The notes below the pieces were generated by a model, which was given only the letters and a program-made list of their open reading frames with translations, was not told the origin of the DNA and searched no databases. A stretch of 34,362 nt of DNA, taken from Saccharomonospora azurea NA-128 (lineage in GTDB: Bacteria; Actinomycetota; Actinomycetes; Mycobacteriales; Pseudonocardiaceae). A program made the position numbers and the translations under genes. Positions 16,854 through 30,569 of the stretch are shown piece after piece; positions within the stretch are counted from its first letter, which is position 1; each line of letters begins with the position of its first letter. The stretch lies in assembly GCF_000231055.2 (NCBI RefSeq), contig NZ_CM001466.1, forward strand, positions 2,318,702-2,353,063. The letters run 5' to 3'.

Positions 16854-17757
16854 TGTCGACGAGGATGCCCCACGACGCTCCCCACGACGCGCCGGGTTCC
16901 AACTCGATGAGGTCGGTTTTCGAGTTGAGCGCGTCGGCCGGACACGTCATCGGCTCGATCGCGATCGCCCGTCCCCGGCCGGGGAAGTCCGACGGCGTGA
17001 AGACCTGCACCCACCCGAAATCGGGGTCGGCCCACAGGTCCACCGTCGTGTCGTGGTGCGACAGCAGGTGGTGGTACCGGCCGTCGTCGTAGGCCGCGAG
17101 CCCGCCGAACGCGGTGTCGAGGTCCAGTCCACCGACGATACGGCCCTCGCGCAGGTCGTAGTCGGTGCCCTCGACGTCGATCTCGTCGCCGAAGGGCAGC
17201 TGCTCGTCGGCGACGTACGGGCGCACGCGCGACGCCGCGAGCGTGAGCGTCAGTTCGTCGGTGGGCACGTCACCGATGCGCAGGTACGGATGCGTGCCGA
17301 CGCCGAAGCCGATCGGCTTGTCGCCCTCGTTGCGCACCTCGTGGGTGACCGTGATCCCGCGCGGGGCGAGGTCGTAGGTGATCTCGGCGTGCAGCGGCAC
17401 CGGCCAGCCCTGTTCGGCGCCGACCTCGACGGCGAGCCGGATGAACCACTCGCCGTGTTCCAGCAGCTCCCACTCCTTGTCGCGCACGAGCCCGTGGATG
17501 GCGTTGCCGCGGGCCTCCTCGGTGACCGCGAGCTCCTGCGGTTCGCCGTCGAAGGTCCAGCGCGCGCCCTTCGTGCGGTTCGGCCACGGCAGCAGCACCT
17601 GCCCGGCCGCCTTCGGGGGCTGCTCCTCGGCCGCGAACGTCTCCAGGTACGGCACATTGTTGATCTCGAACGCCCGCAGGCCCGCTCCGATCTCGGTGAC
17701 CACGGCACGGGCGTTGCCCCTGGTCAGTTCGAACTGTTCCCCCGTCGGATTCGCCAT
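16846..17757 (-). CDS. Aldose 1-epimerase
   Basis: A 303-residue galactose-mutarotase-fold protein that interconverts alpha and beta anomers of an aldose or a related hexose derivative. Recognised features are LLPWPNRTKGARW at about 56-68, an HGLVRD segment with the first active-site His, GVGTHPYLRIG with the second His, and AIEPMTCPADALN, whose Glu is the usual catalytic base. This variant resembles the Actinobacteria-type mutarotase-like enzymes. ATG at 17757 gives MANPTGEQFELTRG; the frame continues upstream through the repeat locus, but there it encodes no family sequence. It is followed 11 bp later by the amidohydrolase gene. Confidence 0.9.
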   Translation of the reverse strand: MANPTGEQFELTRGNARAVVTEIGAGLRAFEINNVPYLETFAAEEQPPKAAGQVLLPWPNRTKGARWTFDGEPQELAVTEEARGNAIHGLVRDKEWELLEHGEWFIRLAVEVGAEQGWPVPLHAEITYDLAPRGITVTHEVRNEGDKPIGFGVGTHPYLRIGDVPTDELTLTLAASRVRPYVADEQLPFGDEIDVEGTDYDLREGRIVGGLDLDTAFGGLAAYDDGRYHHLLSHHDTTVDLWADPDFGWVQVFTPSDFPGRGRAIAIEPMTCPADALNSKTDLIELEPGASWGASWGILVDIR

Positions 17758-17775
17758 GCCGGAGACGATACCGAG

Positions 17776-17872
17776 CGTCCCGGAACTGCGAACACGCGTG
17801 CGTGACTGGCGGACACGAGCCCCTGTGCACCGTGTCCGCGCCGCACGCACGGGTGTTTGCGCTTCCGGGACG
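17776..17872. repeat. 21-bp phased repeat locus 3 (2 + 2 units, arms facing inward)
   Basis: Plus-orientation cores at 17788 (GCGAACAC) and 17809 (GCGGACAC) are followed by minus-orientation cores at 17832 (GTGTCCGC) and 17853 (GTGTTTGC). The spacing is 21 bp in each array. The arms extend to a 42-bp imperfect inverted repeat (34 of 42 positions match) around a 13-nt loop; CGTCCCGGAA at 17776-17785 is matched at 17863-17872. Array direction is the reverse of the other three loci. Confidence 0.92.
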
Positions 17873-17876
17873 GGCG

Positions 17877-19202
17877 TCAGCTCGGCTTCGCCTCGGTGGG
17901 TGCGCGATACCGCCAGAACGCCGGCAGCAGCGCCACCGCCACCACGACGCCGATCACCACGAGCACACCGCCGCCCGCCGTCGCCGCGCTGGTGCCCACG
18001 GCCGCGGCGGCCCAGCCGTGCGTCATGTCGGCGAGCCTCGGCCCGCCGGCCACCACCACGGTGAACGTCCCCTGCATCCGGCCGCGCATCTCGTCGGTGG
18101 TCGCCTGCTGGAGGATCGCCTGCCGGAAGATCGCGCTGACCATGTCGGCGACACCGCCGAGCGCGAGGAAGAACACCGCGAGCCACAGCGACTGCGCCAA
18201 CCCGAACCCGACCATCGCGAGGCCCCACACCCCGATCGACACCGCGACCGCGACCCCGTGCCGACCGATGCGGTGTGCCCAACCGGACATGAGCCCGAGC
18301 AGCAACGCACCGAGCGGGATGCCGGCGTACAGCCAGCCGAGCGCCGTGCCTCCGCCCGGCGGATCGCCGAACGTGCGCTCGGCCATCTCGGGGAACAACG
18401 CCCTCGGCATCCCCGCCACCATCGCCACGACGTCCACCACGAACGACGCGAGGAGCACCTTCTGCGTCGCGAGGTAGCGGAAGCCCTGGAGCACGTCGCG
18501 CAGCCCGGCGGCCCGGATCTTGCCCGACAACGGCGGCAGCGGCGGCAGCTTCCACACCGCCCACAGCACGGCCACCAACGCCAGGGTGTCGACGAGGTAC
18601 AGCGTCGACAGCCCGACCACCGGCAGCAACGCCCCGGCCAGCATGGGCCCGAACACGGCGCCGAACGTGGCCATCGTGCCGGTCAGCGCGGCGGCGGACG
18701 GCAGCAGGTGCTCGGGCACCACGCGGGCGACCACGGCCTGCCGCGTGGGCATGTTGATCGCGAAGAACGCCTGGTTGACGCTCAGCAGCGCGAGCACCAC
18801 CCACACCGAGTCGAGCCCCACGAACGCCTGCGCCCACAGCAGCAGGGCCGCCAGCGCGATGCCGATGTTGGAGACGAGCAGCAGCACCCGCCGGTCGACC
18901 GTGTCGGCGATCGCCCCGCCCCACAGCCCGAACACCAGCAGCGGGACGAGCCCGAACAGCCCGGTGAGCCCGACGTAGGCGGACGAGCCGGTGATGTCGT
19001 AGATCTGCTTGGGCACGGCGACGGCCGTGAGCTGGCTGCCGAGCGCCGTGACGATCGAGCTCACCCACAGCCGCCGGAACGCGGGGATGCGCAGCGGCCG
19101 CCGGTCGGCGACGACCGCACCCACGGCGCCCACGATCCTGCGGAGCCGTCCCGTGGCCGGTGGTGGCGTTTCGGAGGGGTCTGTGGAGGTCTGCTCGGTC
19201 AC
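17877..19202 (-). CDS. MFS exporter (EntS/MFS_3-like)
   Basis: A 441-residue major facilitator with about 12 hydrophobic helices. It starts FRRLWVSSIVTALGSQLTAVAVPKQIYDITGSSAYVGL and contains GGAIADTVDRRVLL (the loop 2-3 signature), MPTRQAVVARVVP, and in the second half AIFRQAILQQATTDEMRGRMQG. These segments fit the enterobactin-exporter-like MFS_3 group. The substrate is unknown. GTG 19202 is taken as start; an alternative GTG at 19259 is also in frame, and neither has a good ribosome site. A palindrome TTAGCTCGGCTAA lies just upstream of the chosen start. The stop codon lies 4 bp from the repeat locus. Confidence 0.85.
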   Translation of the reverse strand: MTEQTSTDPSETPPPATGRLRRIVGAVGAVVADRRPLRIPAFRRLWVSSIVTALGSQLTAVAVPKQIYDITGSSAYVGLTGLFGLVPLLVFGLWGGAIADTVDRRVLLLVSNIGIALAALLLWAQAFVGLDSVWVVLALLSVNQAFFAINMPTRQAVVARVVPEHLLPSAAALTGTMATFGAVFGPMLAGALLPVVGLSTLYLVDTLALVAVLWAVWKLPPLPPLSGKIRAAGLRDVLQGFRYLATQKVLLASFVVDVVAMVAGMPRALFPEMAERTFGDPPGGGTALGWLYAGIPLGALLLGLMSGWAHRIGRHGVAVAVSIGVWGLAMVGFGLAQSLWLAVFFLALGGVADMVSAIFRQAILQQATTDEMRGRMQGTFTVVVAGGPRLADMTHGWAAAAVGTSAATAGGGVLVVIGVVVAVALLPAFWRYRAPTEAKPS

Positions 19203-19213
19203 GTGGGAGGAGC

Positions 19214-19226
19214 TTAGCCGAGCTAA
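19214..19226. promoter_or_regulatory. 13-bp palindrome upstream of MFS gene
   Basis: TTAGC and GCTAA arms flank three bases, 11 bp before the GTG start. It is an operator candidate. It resembles half of the actinobacterial iron-box pattern (TTAGG...CTAA) only loosely. Confidence 0.4.
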
Positions 19227-19265
19227 CGACCTGGGTCCGGCGGGTGAGACCCCGCGCACGCGGGC

Positions 19266-19967
19266 TCAGGGAGCGACGCGGCGCACCGTCCACCCGTCGT
19301 CGGTGCAGACGAACCGCAGCCGGTCGTGCATGCGGTCCTGCCTGCCCTGCCAGAACTCGACGACGTCCGGGCGAATCCGCCAACCACCCCAGTGCGGCGG
19401 CACCGGGATCTTCTCGACGTCGCGGAAGCGGCGTTCGATGGCACTCAGCGCGGTGTCGAGGTCGCGCCTGCCGTCGACGAACTTCGACTGCGGCGACGCC
19501 CAGGCGCCGAGTTGCGACCCGCGCGGCCTGGAGGCCCAGTACGCGGCCGTCTCCGCGACGTCGACCTTCTCGACCTCACCGCGCACGTGGACCTGCCGCT
19601 GCAGCGGATACCAGGGGAAGGTCGCGGACGCGTACCGCGTCACGGTCAGGTCGTGGCTCTTCGCGGACGTGTAGTTGGTGTAGAAGACGATGCCCCGCTC
19701 GTCGAGCCCCTTGCACAGCACGGTGCGGGACGACGGGAAGCCGTGGGCGTCGGCGGTGGCGAGCACCATCGCGTTCGGTTCCGGGAGGCTCTGCGCGATC
19801 GCCTCGTCGAGCCAGGCCTGGAGCTGTTCGTGCCAGGTCGGGGCGAGGTCCGCCTCGTCCAGCGAGCCCGCGTTGTAGGCGACCCGCATGGCGGGCAGTC
19901 GTACGGCCACGTCGACACTTCCGGCGTCGTCCACACCGCCGACAGCGCCGTCTCCGGATTCGGTCAT
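19266..19967 (-). CDS. pdxH: Pyridoxamine 5'-phosphate oxidase
   Basis: PdxH uses FMN and oxygen to make pyridoxal 5'-phosphate from pyridoxamine or pyridoxine phosphate. The 233-residue product contains the family order NAMVLATADAHGFPSSRTVLCKGLDERGIVFYTNYTSAKSHDL, FPWYPLQRQVHVRGEVEKV, SRPRGSQLGAWASPQS and the C-terminal FWQGRQDRMHDRLRF. These cover the FMN phosphate and substrate phosphate contacts. GGAGG 5 bp upstream supports ATG 19967; an upstream in-frame ATG at 20075 lacks support. PLP is the cofactor of SerC, encoded at 26504. It is divergent from the second citrate synthase. Confidence 0.95.
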   Translation of the reverse strand: MTESGDGAVGGVDDAGSVDVAVRLPAMRVAYNAGSLDEADLAPTWHEQLQAWLDEAIAQSLPEPNAMVLATADAHGFPSSRTVLCKGLDERGIVFYTNYTSAKSHDLTVTRYASATFPWYPLQRQVHVRGEVEKVDVAETAAYWASRPRGSQLGAWASPQSKFVDGRRDLDTALSAIERRFRDVEKIPVPPHWGGWRIRPDVVEFWQGRQDRMHDRLRFVCTDDGWTVRRVAP

Positions 19968-19987
19968 GGCAACCTCCCGCGCCCCTG

Positions 19988-20016
19988 GGTATCCCCGACT
20001 TGTGGCCGACGGTAAA
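19988..20016 (-). promoter_or_regulatory. Candidate promoter for pdxH
   Basis: On the minus strand TTTACC (-35, 20011-20016) and GATACC (-10, 19988-19993) are separated by 17 bp, 20 bp before the pdxH start codon. Spacing is ideal for the main sigma factor; the match to consensus is moderate. Confidence 0.5.
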
Positions 20017-20240
20017 TGGTCTGGCGGGCGGGCGAAAGTACGCGGAAGGTGATGGGTCCCACTTCGGTAGGCCAACGCTTTTCTGAATCGTTCTCGGAAT
20101 CGTGACCGAAACCACCGCGCTTTTCATTGCTACCTACTGGTAATGGCGGCAGAGTCACTTTCGACGCGCGACGAGGCGCGTGATCGTGCCTCCCGCGCTC
20201 GAAGACGGCCAACGGCGATTCGCACGAAAGGTCTACTGCC

Positions 20241-21404
20241 ATGACATCCACCACGAGCGGGCAGGCAACAGCGAGCGCGGCGCAGGCCACCGAGCCGGAC
20301 GACGGTTTTCGTCCCGGTTTGGAGGGCGTCGTCGCGTTTCGGACGGAGATCGCCGAACCCGACCGCGACGGAGGCGCGCTGCGCTATCGCGGCGTCGACA
20401 TCGAGGAGCTGGCCGGCAACGTCGGCTTCGGCGACGTCTGGGGCCTGCTGGTCGACGGACATTTCGAAAACGGACTTTCACCTGACGAACCTTTTCCGAT
20501 TCCCGTACGCAGCGGCGACGTGCGCGCCGACGTCCAGTCGGCACTGCCCGCGCTCGCGCCCCGGTGGGGGCTGGGCCCGCTGCTCGACATCTCCGAGGCC
20601 GAGGCCCGCGAGCAGGTCGGCCGCGTGTCCGCCACGGCGTTGTCGTTCATCGCCCAGTCCGCGCGCGGCATCGCCGCACCGGCGGTACCGGAGTCCCGCG
20701 TCGACGAGGCCCGGGGCATCACCGAGCGGTTCCTCGTGCGCTGGCGGGGCGAGCCCGACCCGGCACACGTGAAGGCGCTCGACGCCTACTGGGTCTCGGC
20801 CGCCGAGCACGGGCTCAACGCCTCCACGTTCACGGCCCGGGTGATCGCCTCCACGGGCGCGGACGTCGCCGCCGCGATCTCGGGCGCGATCGGAGCCATG
20901 TCCGGCCCGCTCCACGGAGGCGCACCCGCCCGCGTCCTGCCGATGATCGAGGAGGTCGAGCGCACCGGCGACGCGCGCGCCGTCGTCAAGGACATCCTCG
21001 ACCGCGGCGAACGTCTGATGGGCTTCGGCCACCGCGTGTACCGCGCCGAGGACCCGCGCGCGAGGGTGCTCCGGCGCACGTGCCGCGAACTCGACGCCAA
21101 GCGCTACGAGGTCGCCTCGCAGCTGGAACAGGCCGCGCTCGCCGAACTGCGCGAACGGCGTCCCGACCGGGCCATCGAGACGAACGTCGAGTTCTGGGCC
21201 GCGGTGATCCTCGACTTCGCCGAGGTGCCGCCCGCCATGATGCCCGCCATGTTCACCGCGGCCCGCACCGCGGGATGGGCCGCGCACGTGCTCGAACAGA
21301 AGCGCACCGGACGGCTCGTGCGGCCCTCCGCGACCTACATCGGCCCCGGACCGCGGGCCCCGCACGAGGTCCGGGGCTGGGAGCGCCTCGCGAACGACGC
21401 CTGA
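20241..21404 (+). CDS. citA: Second citrate synthase (CitA-like)
   Basis: A 387-residue citrate synthase paralogue, shorter than the GltA at 11264. Conserved segments are LRYRGVDIEELAG near the N terminus, SGPLHGGAP with the catalytic His, MGFGHRVYRAEDPRA, and NVEFWAAVIL. The last replaces the usual Asp of NVDFY by Glu, probably a trait of this CitA-like subgroup. Function is likely citrate or methylcitrate synthesis; which cannot be decided. The ATG at 20241 follows GAAAGG. Its stop lies 7 bp from that of the convergent hydrolase/reductase gene. The M. tuberculosis order citA - serC - sepH homologue supports the name. Confidence 0.9.
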   Translation: MTSTTSGQATASAAQATEPDDGFRPGLEGVVAFRTEIAEPDRDGGALRYRGVDIEELAGNVGFGDVWGLLVDGHFENGLSPDEPFPIPVRSGDVRADVQSALPALAPRWGLGPLLDISEAEAREQVGRVSATALSFIAQSARGIAAPAVPESRVDEARGITERFLVRWRGEPDPAHVKALDAYWVSAAEHGLNASTFTARVIASTGADVAAAISGAIGAMSGPLHGGAPARVLPMIEEVERTGDARAVVKDILDRGERLMGFGHRVYRAEDPRARVLRRTCRELDAKRYEVASQLEQAALAELRERRPDRAIETNVEFWAAVILDFAEVPPAMMPAMFTAARTAGWAAHVLEQKRTGRLVRPSATYIGPGPRAPHEVRGWERLANDA

Positions 21405-21411
21405 CGCGTCG

Positions 21412-23124
21412 TCACCGGCGGCGCAGGGCCGCGCGCACGAGTCCCGGAGTCCACCGGGCGGCCAGGCGCGCGGCCTTCGCCTCCACGGTGGGCGTCACGA
21501 CCGGCAGATCCTCCTCCACGGCCCGCAGCACGTCCCTCGCCACGAGTTCCGGGCGGGCTTTGCGGGCGGTGTAGAACCGCTGTGCCCGCTGCCGCCTGCG
21601 CTCCTGCTCCGACTCGTCGGTGCCGGCGAACCGGGTGGCGCCCACGATGCCGGTGTCCACGAATCCGGGGCACACGGCACTCACCCCCACGTCGGTCGCC
21701 GCGAGCTCGGCCCGCAGCGACTCCGACAGCATCAGCACCGCGGCCTTCACCGTGGAGTACGCGGGCAGCATGGGGTTGGGCAGGTACGCCGCCATCGACG
21801 CGACGTTGACCAGGTGGCCGCCCTCGCCCCGCTCGACCATGTGCGGCGCGAACAGCCGGCATCCGTGGAGGACGCCCCAGAAGTTGACGTCCACCAGCCG
21901 TCGCCACTCGTCCTCGGTGGTGTCGAGTACGCGCCCCGCCAGGCCGATGCCCGCGTTGTTCACGACGACGTCGGGGACGCCGCAGTCGCGCACGACCTCC
22001 TCGACGAAACGTTCCATCGCCCCGGCGTCGGCCACGTCCACGTGGTGCGTCACCACCGTCACCCCGGCGTCCCGCACCGCGCGAGCCGTCTCGGCGAGCG
22101 CCGACGCGTCGATGTCGGCGAGCACCAGGTCGGCGCCTTCCCGCGCGAAGGCCAGCGCGGTCGCGCGTCCGATGCCGTTCGCCCCGCCGGTGACGACGAC
22201 GAGCCGACCGTCGAACCGTCCCACGCGCAGCGTCCCCCGGCGAGCCCGCTTGAGGGCCCGCGTCTCGGCCGCGCCCTCCACATAGGCGGCGAACTCGGCG
22301 GCCGCCGAGGCGACCCGGGCCGGATCGGCCCGCACGACCCAGTGACTGCCCGGGATGCGCCGCACCCGGAGGTTCGGGACCCAACTCTCCAGTTCGGTCT
22401 GCAGCGGCACCCCGACGAACGGATCGGCGCGGGGCGCGAGAACCTGCACGGGCACGGTCACCGGCCGGGGGCGCGCCCGGTCGCGCGCCTGCCCGCCGCG
22501 CATGTTCGCCCGGTAGAGGTCGAGACCGGCCACGGCGTCCGCCGTCACCGGCGCGGGCTCCGCGGGTTCCCGACGGCGGACCAGCGCCGTCGCGACACCG
22601 GTGCGCCAGGCGAGCTCGGGCAGCACGGGAGTCCGGAAGAAGCCGATGTAGCTCGACCGCACCAGCTGGGACGACACCGCCGCGGCGCTGCGGGGACGCA
22701 GCCAGCCTGCGCGCAGCCAGCGGAACGCGTGCGCGAGCGACGGCCCGGAGATCGACGTGAACGAGGCCACCCGCCCGTCGAGCCACGGCCCCTCCAGCGC
22801 GTGCCAGGCCTGGATGGATCCCCAGTCGTGGCCGAGCAGGTGCACGGGACGCCCGGGCGAGACCGCGTCGACGACCTCGCGCAGGTCCTCGGCGAGTCGA
22901 TCGAGGTGGTAGGCGTCGCGGTCGCGCGGCCGGTCGGAGGAGCCCGCGCCACGCACGTCGTAGGTGATTACGCGCCACCCGTCGGGCCACTCGGCCAGGA
23001 CGCCGTCCCACAGCCTCGCGTTGTCGGGATAGCCGTGCACGCACACCAGCGTCGGGGCCTGTTCGGGGCCACGCACCCGCACTGACAGCTCGACGCCGTC
23101 GCTGGTCGTCACCGTCGTTCGCAT
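21412..23124 (-). CDS. ephD: EphD-like fusion: alpha/beta hydrolase plus short-chain dehydrogenase
   Basis: A 570-residue fusion with the arrangement of mycobacterial EphD. Residues 1 to about 290 form an epoxide-hydrolase-type alpha/beta hydrolase: HGYPDNARLWD, nucleophile elbow GHDWGS (Asp100), and a late His in GSHWVVRADP. From about 305 comes a short-chain dehydrogenase with TGGANGIGRA, NNAG, active-site Ser in NVASMAAY and YSTVK (Tyr, Lys). Both active sites look intact. In mycobacteria EphD is linked to mycolic acid metabolism; if this host lacks mycolates, as most Pseudonocardiaceae do, its substrate differs (inference). It is divergent from the lactate permease gene, with a TetR-style dyad between them. 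Confidence 0.88.
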   Translation of the reverse strand: MRTTVTTSDGVELSVRVRGPEQAPTLVCVHGYPDNARLWDGVLAEWPDGWRVITYDVRGAGSSDRPRDRDAYHLDRLAEDLREVVDAVSPGRPVHLLGHDWGSIQAWHALEGPWLDGRVASFTSISGPSLAHAFRWLRAGWLRPRSAAAVSSQLVRSSYIGFFRTPVLPELAWRTGVATALVRRREPAEPAPVTADAVAGLDLYRANMRGGQARDRARPRPVTVPVQVLAPRADPFVGVPLQTELESWVPNLRVRRIPGSHWVVRADPARVASAAAEFAAYVEGAAETRALKRARRGTLRVGRFDGRLVVVTGGANGIGRATALAFAREGADLVLADIDASALAETARAVRDAGVTVVTHHVDVADAGAMERFVEEVVRDCGVPDVVVNNAGIGLAGRVLDTTEDEWRRLVDVNFWGVLHGCRLFAPHMVERGEGGHLVNVASMAAYLPNPMLPAYSTVKAAVLMLSESLRAELAATDVGVSAVCPGFVDTGIVGATRFAGTDESEQERRRQRAQRFYTARKARPELVARDVLRAVEEDLPVVTPTVEAKAARLAARWTPGLVRAALRRR

Positions 23125-23139
23125 CGCCTCATGCTAAGG

Positions 23140-23159
23140 CGAACGTTCGTTACACGAAC
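23140..23159. promoter_or_regulatory. Operator-like overlapping dyads, ephD / lactate permease
   Basis: CGAACGTTCG (23140-23149) is a perfect 10-bp palindrome. It overlaps GTTCG..CGAAC (23145-23159, GTTCGTTACACGAAC). The site lies 15 bp from the ephD start and directly upstream of a -35 box for the divergent permease. Confidence 0.55.
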
Positions 23160-23161
23160 TA

Positions 23162-23189
23162 TTGACGCCAGGCGCACCCGCTGTAACAC
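23162..23189 (+). promoter_or_regulatory. Candidate promoter of the lactate permease gene
   Basis: TTGACG (23162-23167) and TAACAC (23184-23189) are spaced by 16 bp, close to the main-sigma consensus. The promoter abuts the dyads at 23140-23159. A leader of about 80 bp follows. Confidence 0.6.
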
Positions 23190-23277
23190 TGTGTGATCCC
23201 GATAACAGAGCGGAAGTTCAATTCCACTCTGCGGAAGGGCTACCTGAACCACCAATGAAGGCGGGGCGGGCGACACG

Positions 23278-27637
<4,360 letters not shown>

Positions 27638-27816
27638 CGGTCGGATTCGTTCCTCACGAAAACGGGTAGCCGGGCGCGTCGGAACTGGCATTGTGTGGGC
27701 CGTAGCGAACAGATCGACGGCGGATGCACAGGGAGTTCGGCGCGCCTCACTCGTCAAGGCGACTCGCCGTTCTACCGTGGACCCCCACACAGGTGAAGTC
27801 TTTCGGAGGCGGGGAC

Positions 27817-28656
27817 ATGCGAACGCTACGAGTGGTCGGGTTGCACGAGGACGGCAAGTCCATCGTGTGCGAAGACCCGGAGCGGCGCGAGCGGTTCCTC
27901 CTGCCCGCGGACGAACGCCTGCGTGCCGCGGCGCGCGGTGACGTCGCCCGACTCGGCCAGCTCGAGATCGAGCAGGAGAGCACGATGCGTCCGCGCGAGA
28001 TCCAGGCCCGCATCCGAGCCGGCGGCTCGGTGGCCGAGGTCGCGGAGGCAGCGGGGATGTCGGTCGCCCGGGTCGAACGCTTCGCGTACCCGGTGCTGGC
28101 GGAACGCGCCCGCACCGCGGAGCTCGCCCAGCGCGCGCACCCCGCGCGTGAGGACGGCCCCGACGTGCGCACCCTCGGCGAGATCGTCGCCCACTCCTTC
28201 GCGCTGCGCGGGCAGGACTACACGCAGGCGACCTGGGACGCGTGGCGTTCCGACGAGGGCAAGTGGATCGTCGGTCTCGCGTGGACGGCAGGCCGTTCGG
28301 ACAACCGGGCACGCTGGGCCTTCTCCCCCGGCGCCCACGGCGGCACCGTGACGGCGTTGGACGAGCTGGCCGAGACGCTGCTCGACCCCGACGCGTACCG
28401 GGTGCCGAGGGCGGTGGGCCAGACAGCCGAGCCCCGGCTCACCGACGTGGCCACCCGCGACGGAGCCAGGGTGATCGAAGCACCGATCCCCACACCGGCC
28501 GAACGCGACACGGACGAGCCTTCCCCCGCACGCCAGGCGGCGGGCGACTCGCTCGTGCCCGAGCAGTCGGCCAACGCGGTCCGCGGCAAGAAGAACCACC
28601 CGACCGTGCCCGCGTGGGAAGACGTCCTGCTGGGCGTGCGCAGCCAACGCGGCTGA
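27817..28656 (+). CDS. sepH: Cell-division protein SepH (DUF3071)
   Basis: SepH binds FtsZ and promotes filament assembly in actinobacteria. The 279-residue product starts MRTLRVVGLHEDGKSIVCED. A helix-turn-helix-like segment (RPREIQARIRAGGSVAEVAEAAGMSVARVERFAYPVLAERAR) spans about 60-102. A DUF3071 region contains WDAWRSDEGKWIVGLAW. A disordered, acidic stretch leads to the conserved tail VPAWEDVLLGVR. GGAGG lies 8 bp before ATG 27817, which is preferred over the in-frame ATG at 27724. The serC - sepH order is also seen in Mycobacterium (Rv0884c-Rv0883c). Confidence 0.95.
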   Translation: MRTLRVVGLHEDGKSIVCEDPERRERFLLPADERLRAAARGDVARLGQLEIEQESTMRPREIQARIRAGGSVAEVAEAAGMSVARVERFAYPVLAERARTAELAQRAHPAREDGPDVRTLGEIVAHSFALRGQDYTQATWDAWRSDEGKWIVGLAWTAGRSDNRARWAFSPGAHGGTVTALDELAETLLDPDAYRVPRAVGQTAEPRLTDVATRDGARVIEAPIPTPAERDTDEPSPARQAAGDSLVPEQSANAVRGKKNHPTVPAWEDVLLGVRSQRG

Positions 28657-28698
28657 CCGGCATTACCGCGACCGCACACCGCTCGCACTACGGACAGA

Positions 28699-28736
28699 AG
28701 ACGGGCCCCCACCGACTTTCCGGTGGGGGCCCGTCT
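28699..28736. terminator. Strong bidirectional terminator hairpin
   Basis: A 16-bp perfect stem (28699-28714 with 28721-28736) encloses a 6-nt loop, ACTTTC. It lies between the convergent sepH and sugar-nucleotide enzyme genes, 43 and 9 bp from their stop codons. It is the strongest hairpin in the window. Confidence 0.9.
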
Positions 28737-28744
28737 GTCGTCAC

Positions 28745-29920
<1,176 letters not shown>

Positions 29921-29929
29921 TTACTTCGC

Positions 29930-29962
29930 AGTGCACCGAGCTCAACCTCGCCCTGGTGCACT
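29930..29962. promoter_or_regulatory. Inverted repeat between divergent sugar genes
   Basis: AGTGCACC (29930-29937) and GGTGCACT (29955-29962) are perfect 8-bp arms with a 17-bp spacer, between the SQD1-like and GtrA-like genes. It is a candidate regulatory site; no regulator gene is adjacent. Confidence 0.45.
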
Positions 29963-30071
29963 TCTCCCACCTGCTAGCTCTACCGTGTACCACTCGAGCC
30001 CACGGATCAACCCGCACGGAGAATACGGACGTTCCGCGGCCACCCGAATGGCGGGTATGCACAATGGATAG

Positions 30072-30569
30072 GTGAGCACCGCTACCACGGCAGCCGAGGA
30101 GCCCTCCATGGCATCGGGCCGCCGACCCCGTCTGCTGGTCCGCCTGTTCCGGGCCGCGACGAGTTCCGCACTGGCCACCGGCATCAGCCAGGTCAGCCTC
30201 ATCGGACTGTTGTGGTGGGGGGCCACGCCCATGGTCGCCAGCGCGGTGGCGTTCGTCGCCGGAGCGATCCCGAACTACTTCCTCGCGCGGCGCTGGGCGT
30301 GGGGCCGGCGCGGCACGCCGACCGTCACCGGGGAACTCCTGCCCTACCTTCTGGTGATCGGCCTCGCCGGCCTGGCGTCGGTGGGTCTGACCACCCTGGC
30401 CGGTCGGCTCACCGAACCGCTCGACCTTTCCGGCTTCGTGCGGATCGTGGTACTCGACGCGGTCTTCCTCACCGGCTACGCGATCGTCTTCGTCATGAAG
30501 TTCGCACTGCTCGACCGGCTCGTTTTCCACCGCGAAGAACGTACTCGCGGATCCAAGTCCCCAACATGA
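30072..30569 (+). CDS. GtrA-family membrane protein (lipid-linked sugar translocation)
   Basis: A 165-residue protein with four transmembrane helices and the GtrA pattern: FRAATSSALATGISQVSLIGLLW, FVAGAIPNYFLARRWAWGRRG, a long third helix, and LTGYAIVFVMKFALLDRLVFHR. GtrA proteins are thought to flip undecaprenyl-phosphate sugars across the membrane. The GTG at 30072 gives MSTATTAAEEPS; ATG 30108 with GAGGAG upstream is an equally reasonable start and would shorten it to 153 residues. The last 77 bp overlap the convergent glycosyltransferase gene. Confidence 0.88.
   Translation: MSTATTAAEEPSMASGRRPRLLVRLFRAATSSALATGISQVSLIGLLWWGATPMVASAVAFVAGAIPNYFLARRWAWGRRGTPTVTGELLPYLLVIGLAGLASVGLTTLAGRLTEPLDLSGFVRIVVLDAVFLTGYAIVFVMKFALLDRLVFHREERTRGSKSPT

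Noticed and set aside
17758-19383. 845-residue product joining the aldose epimerase with sequence opposite the MFS gene
   Set aside because: The upstream part is another frame of the MFS gene and repeat locus 3; the epimerase start at 17757 gives normal length.
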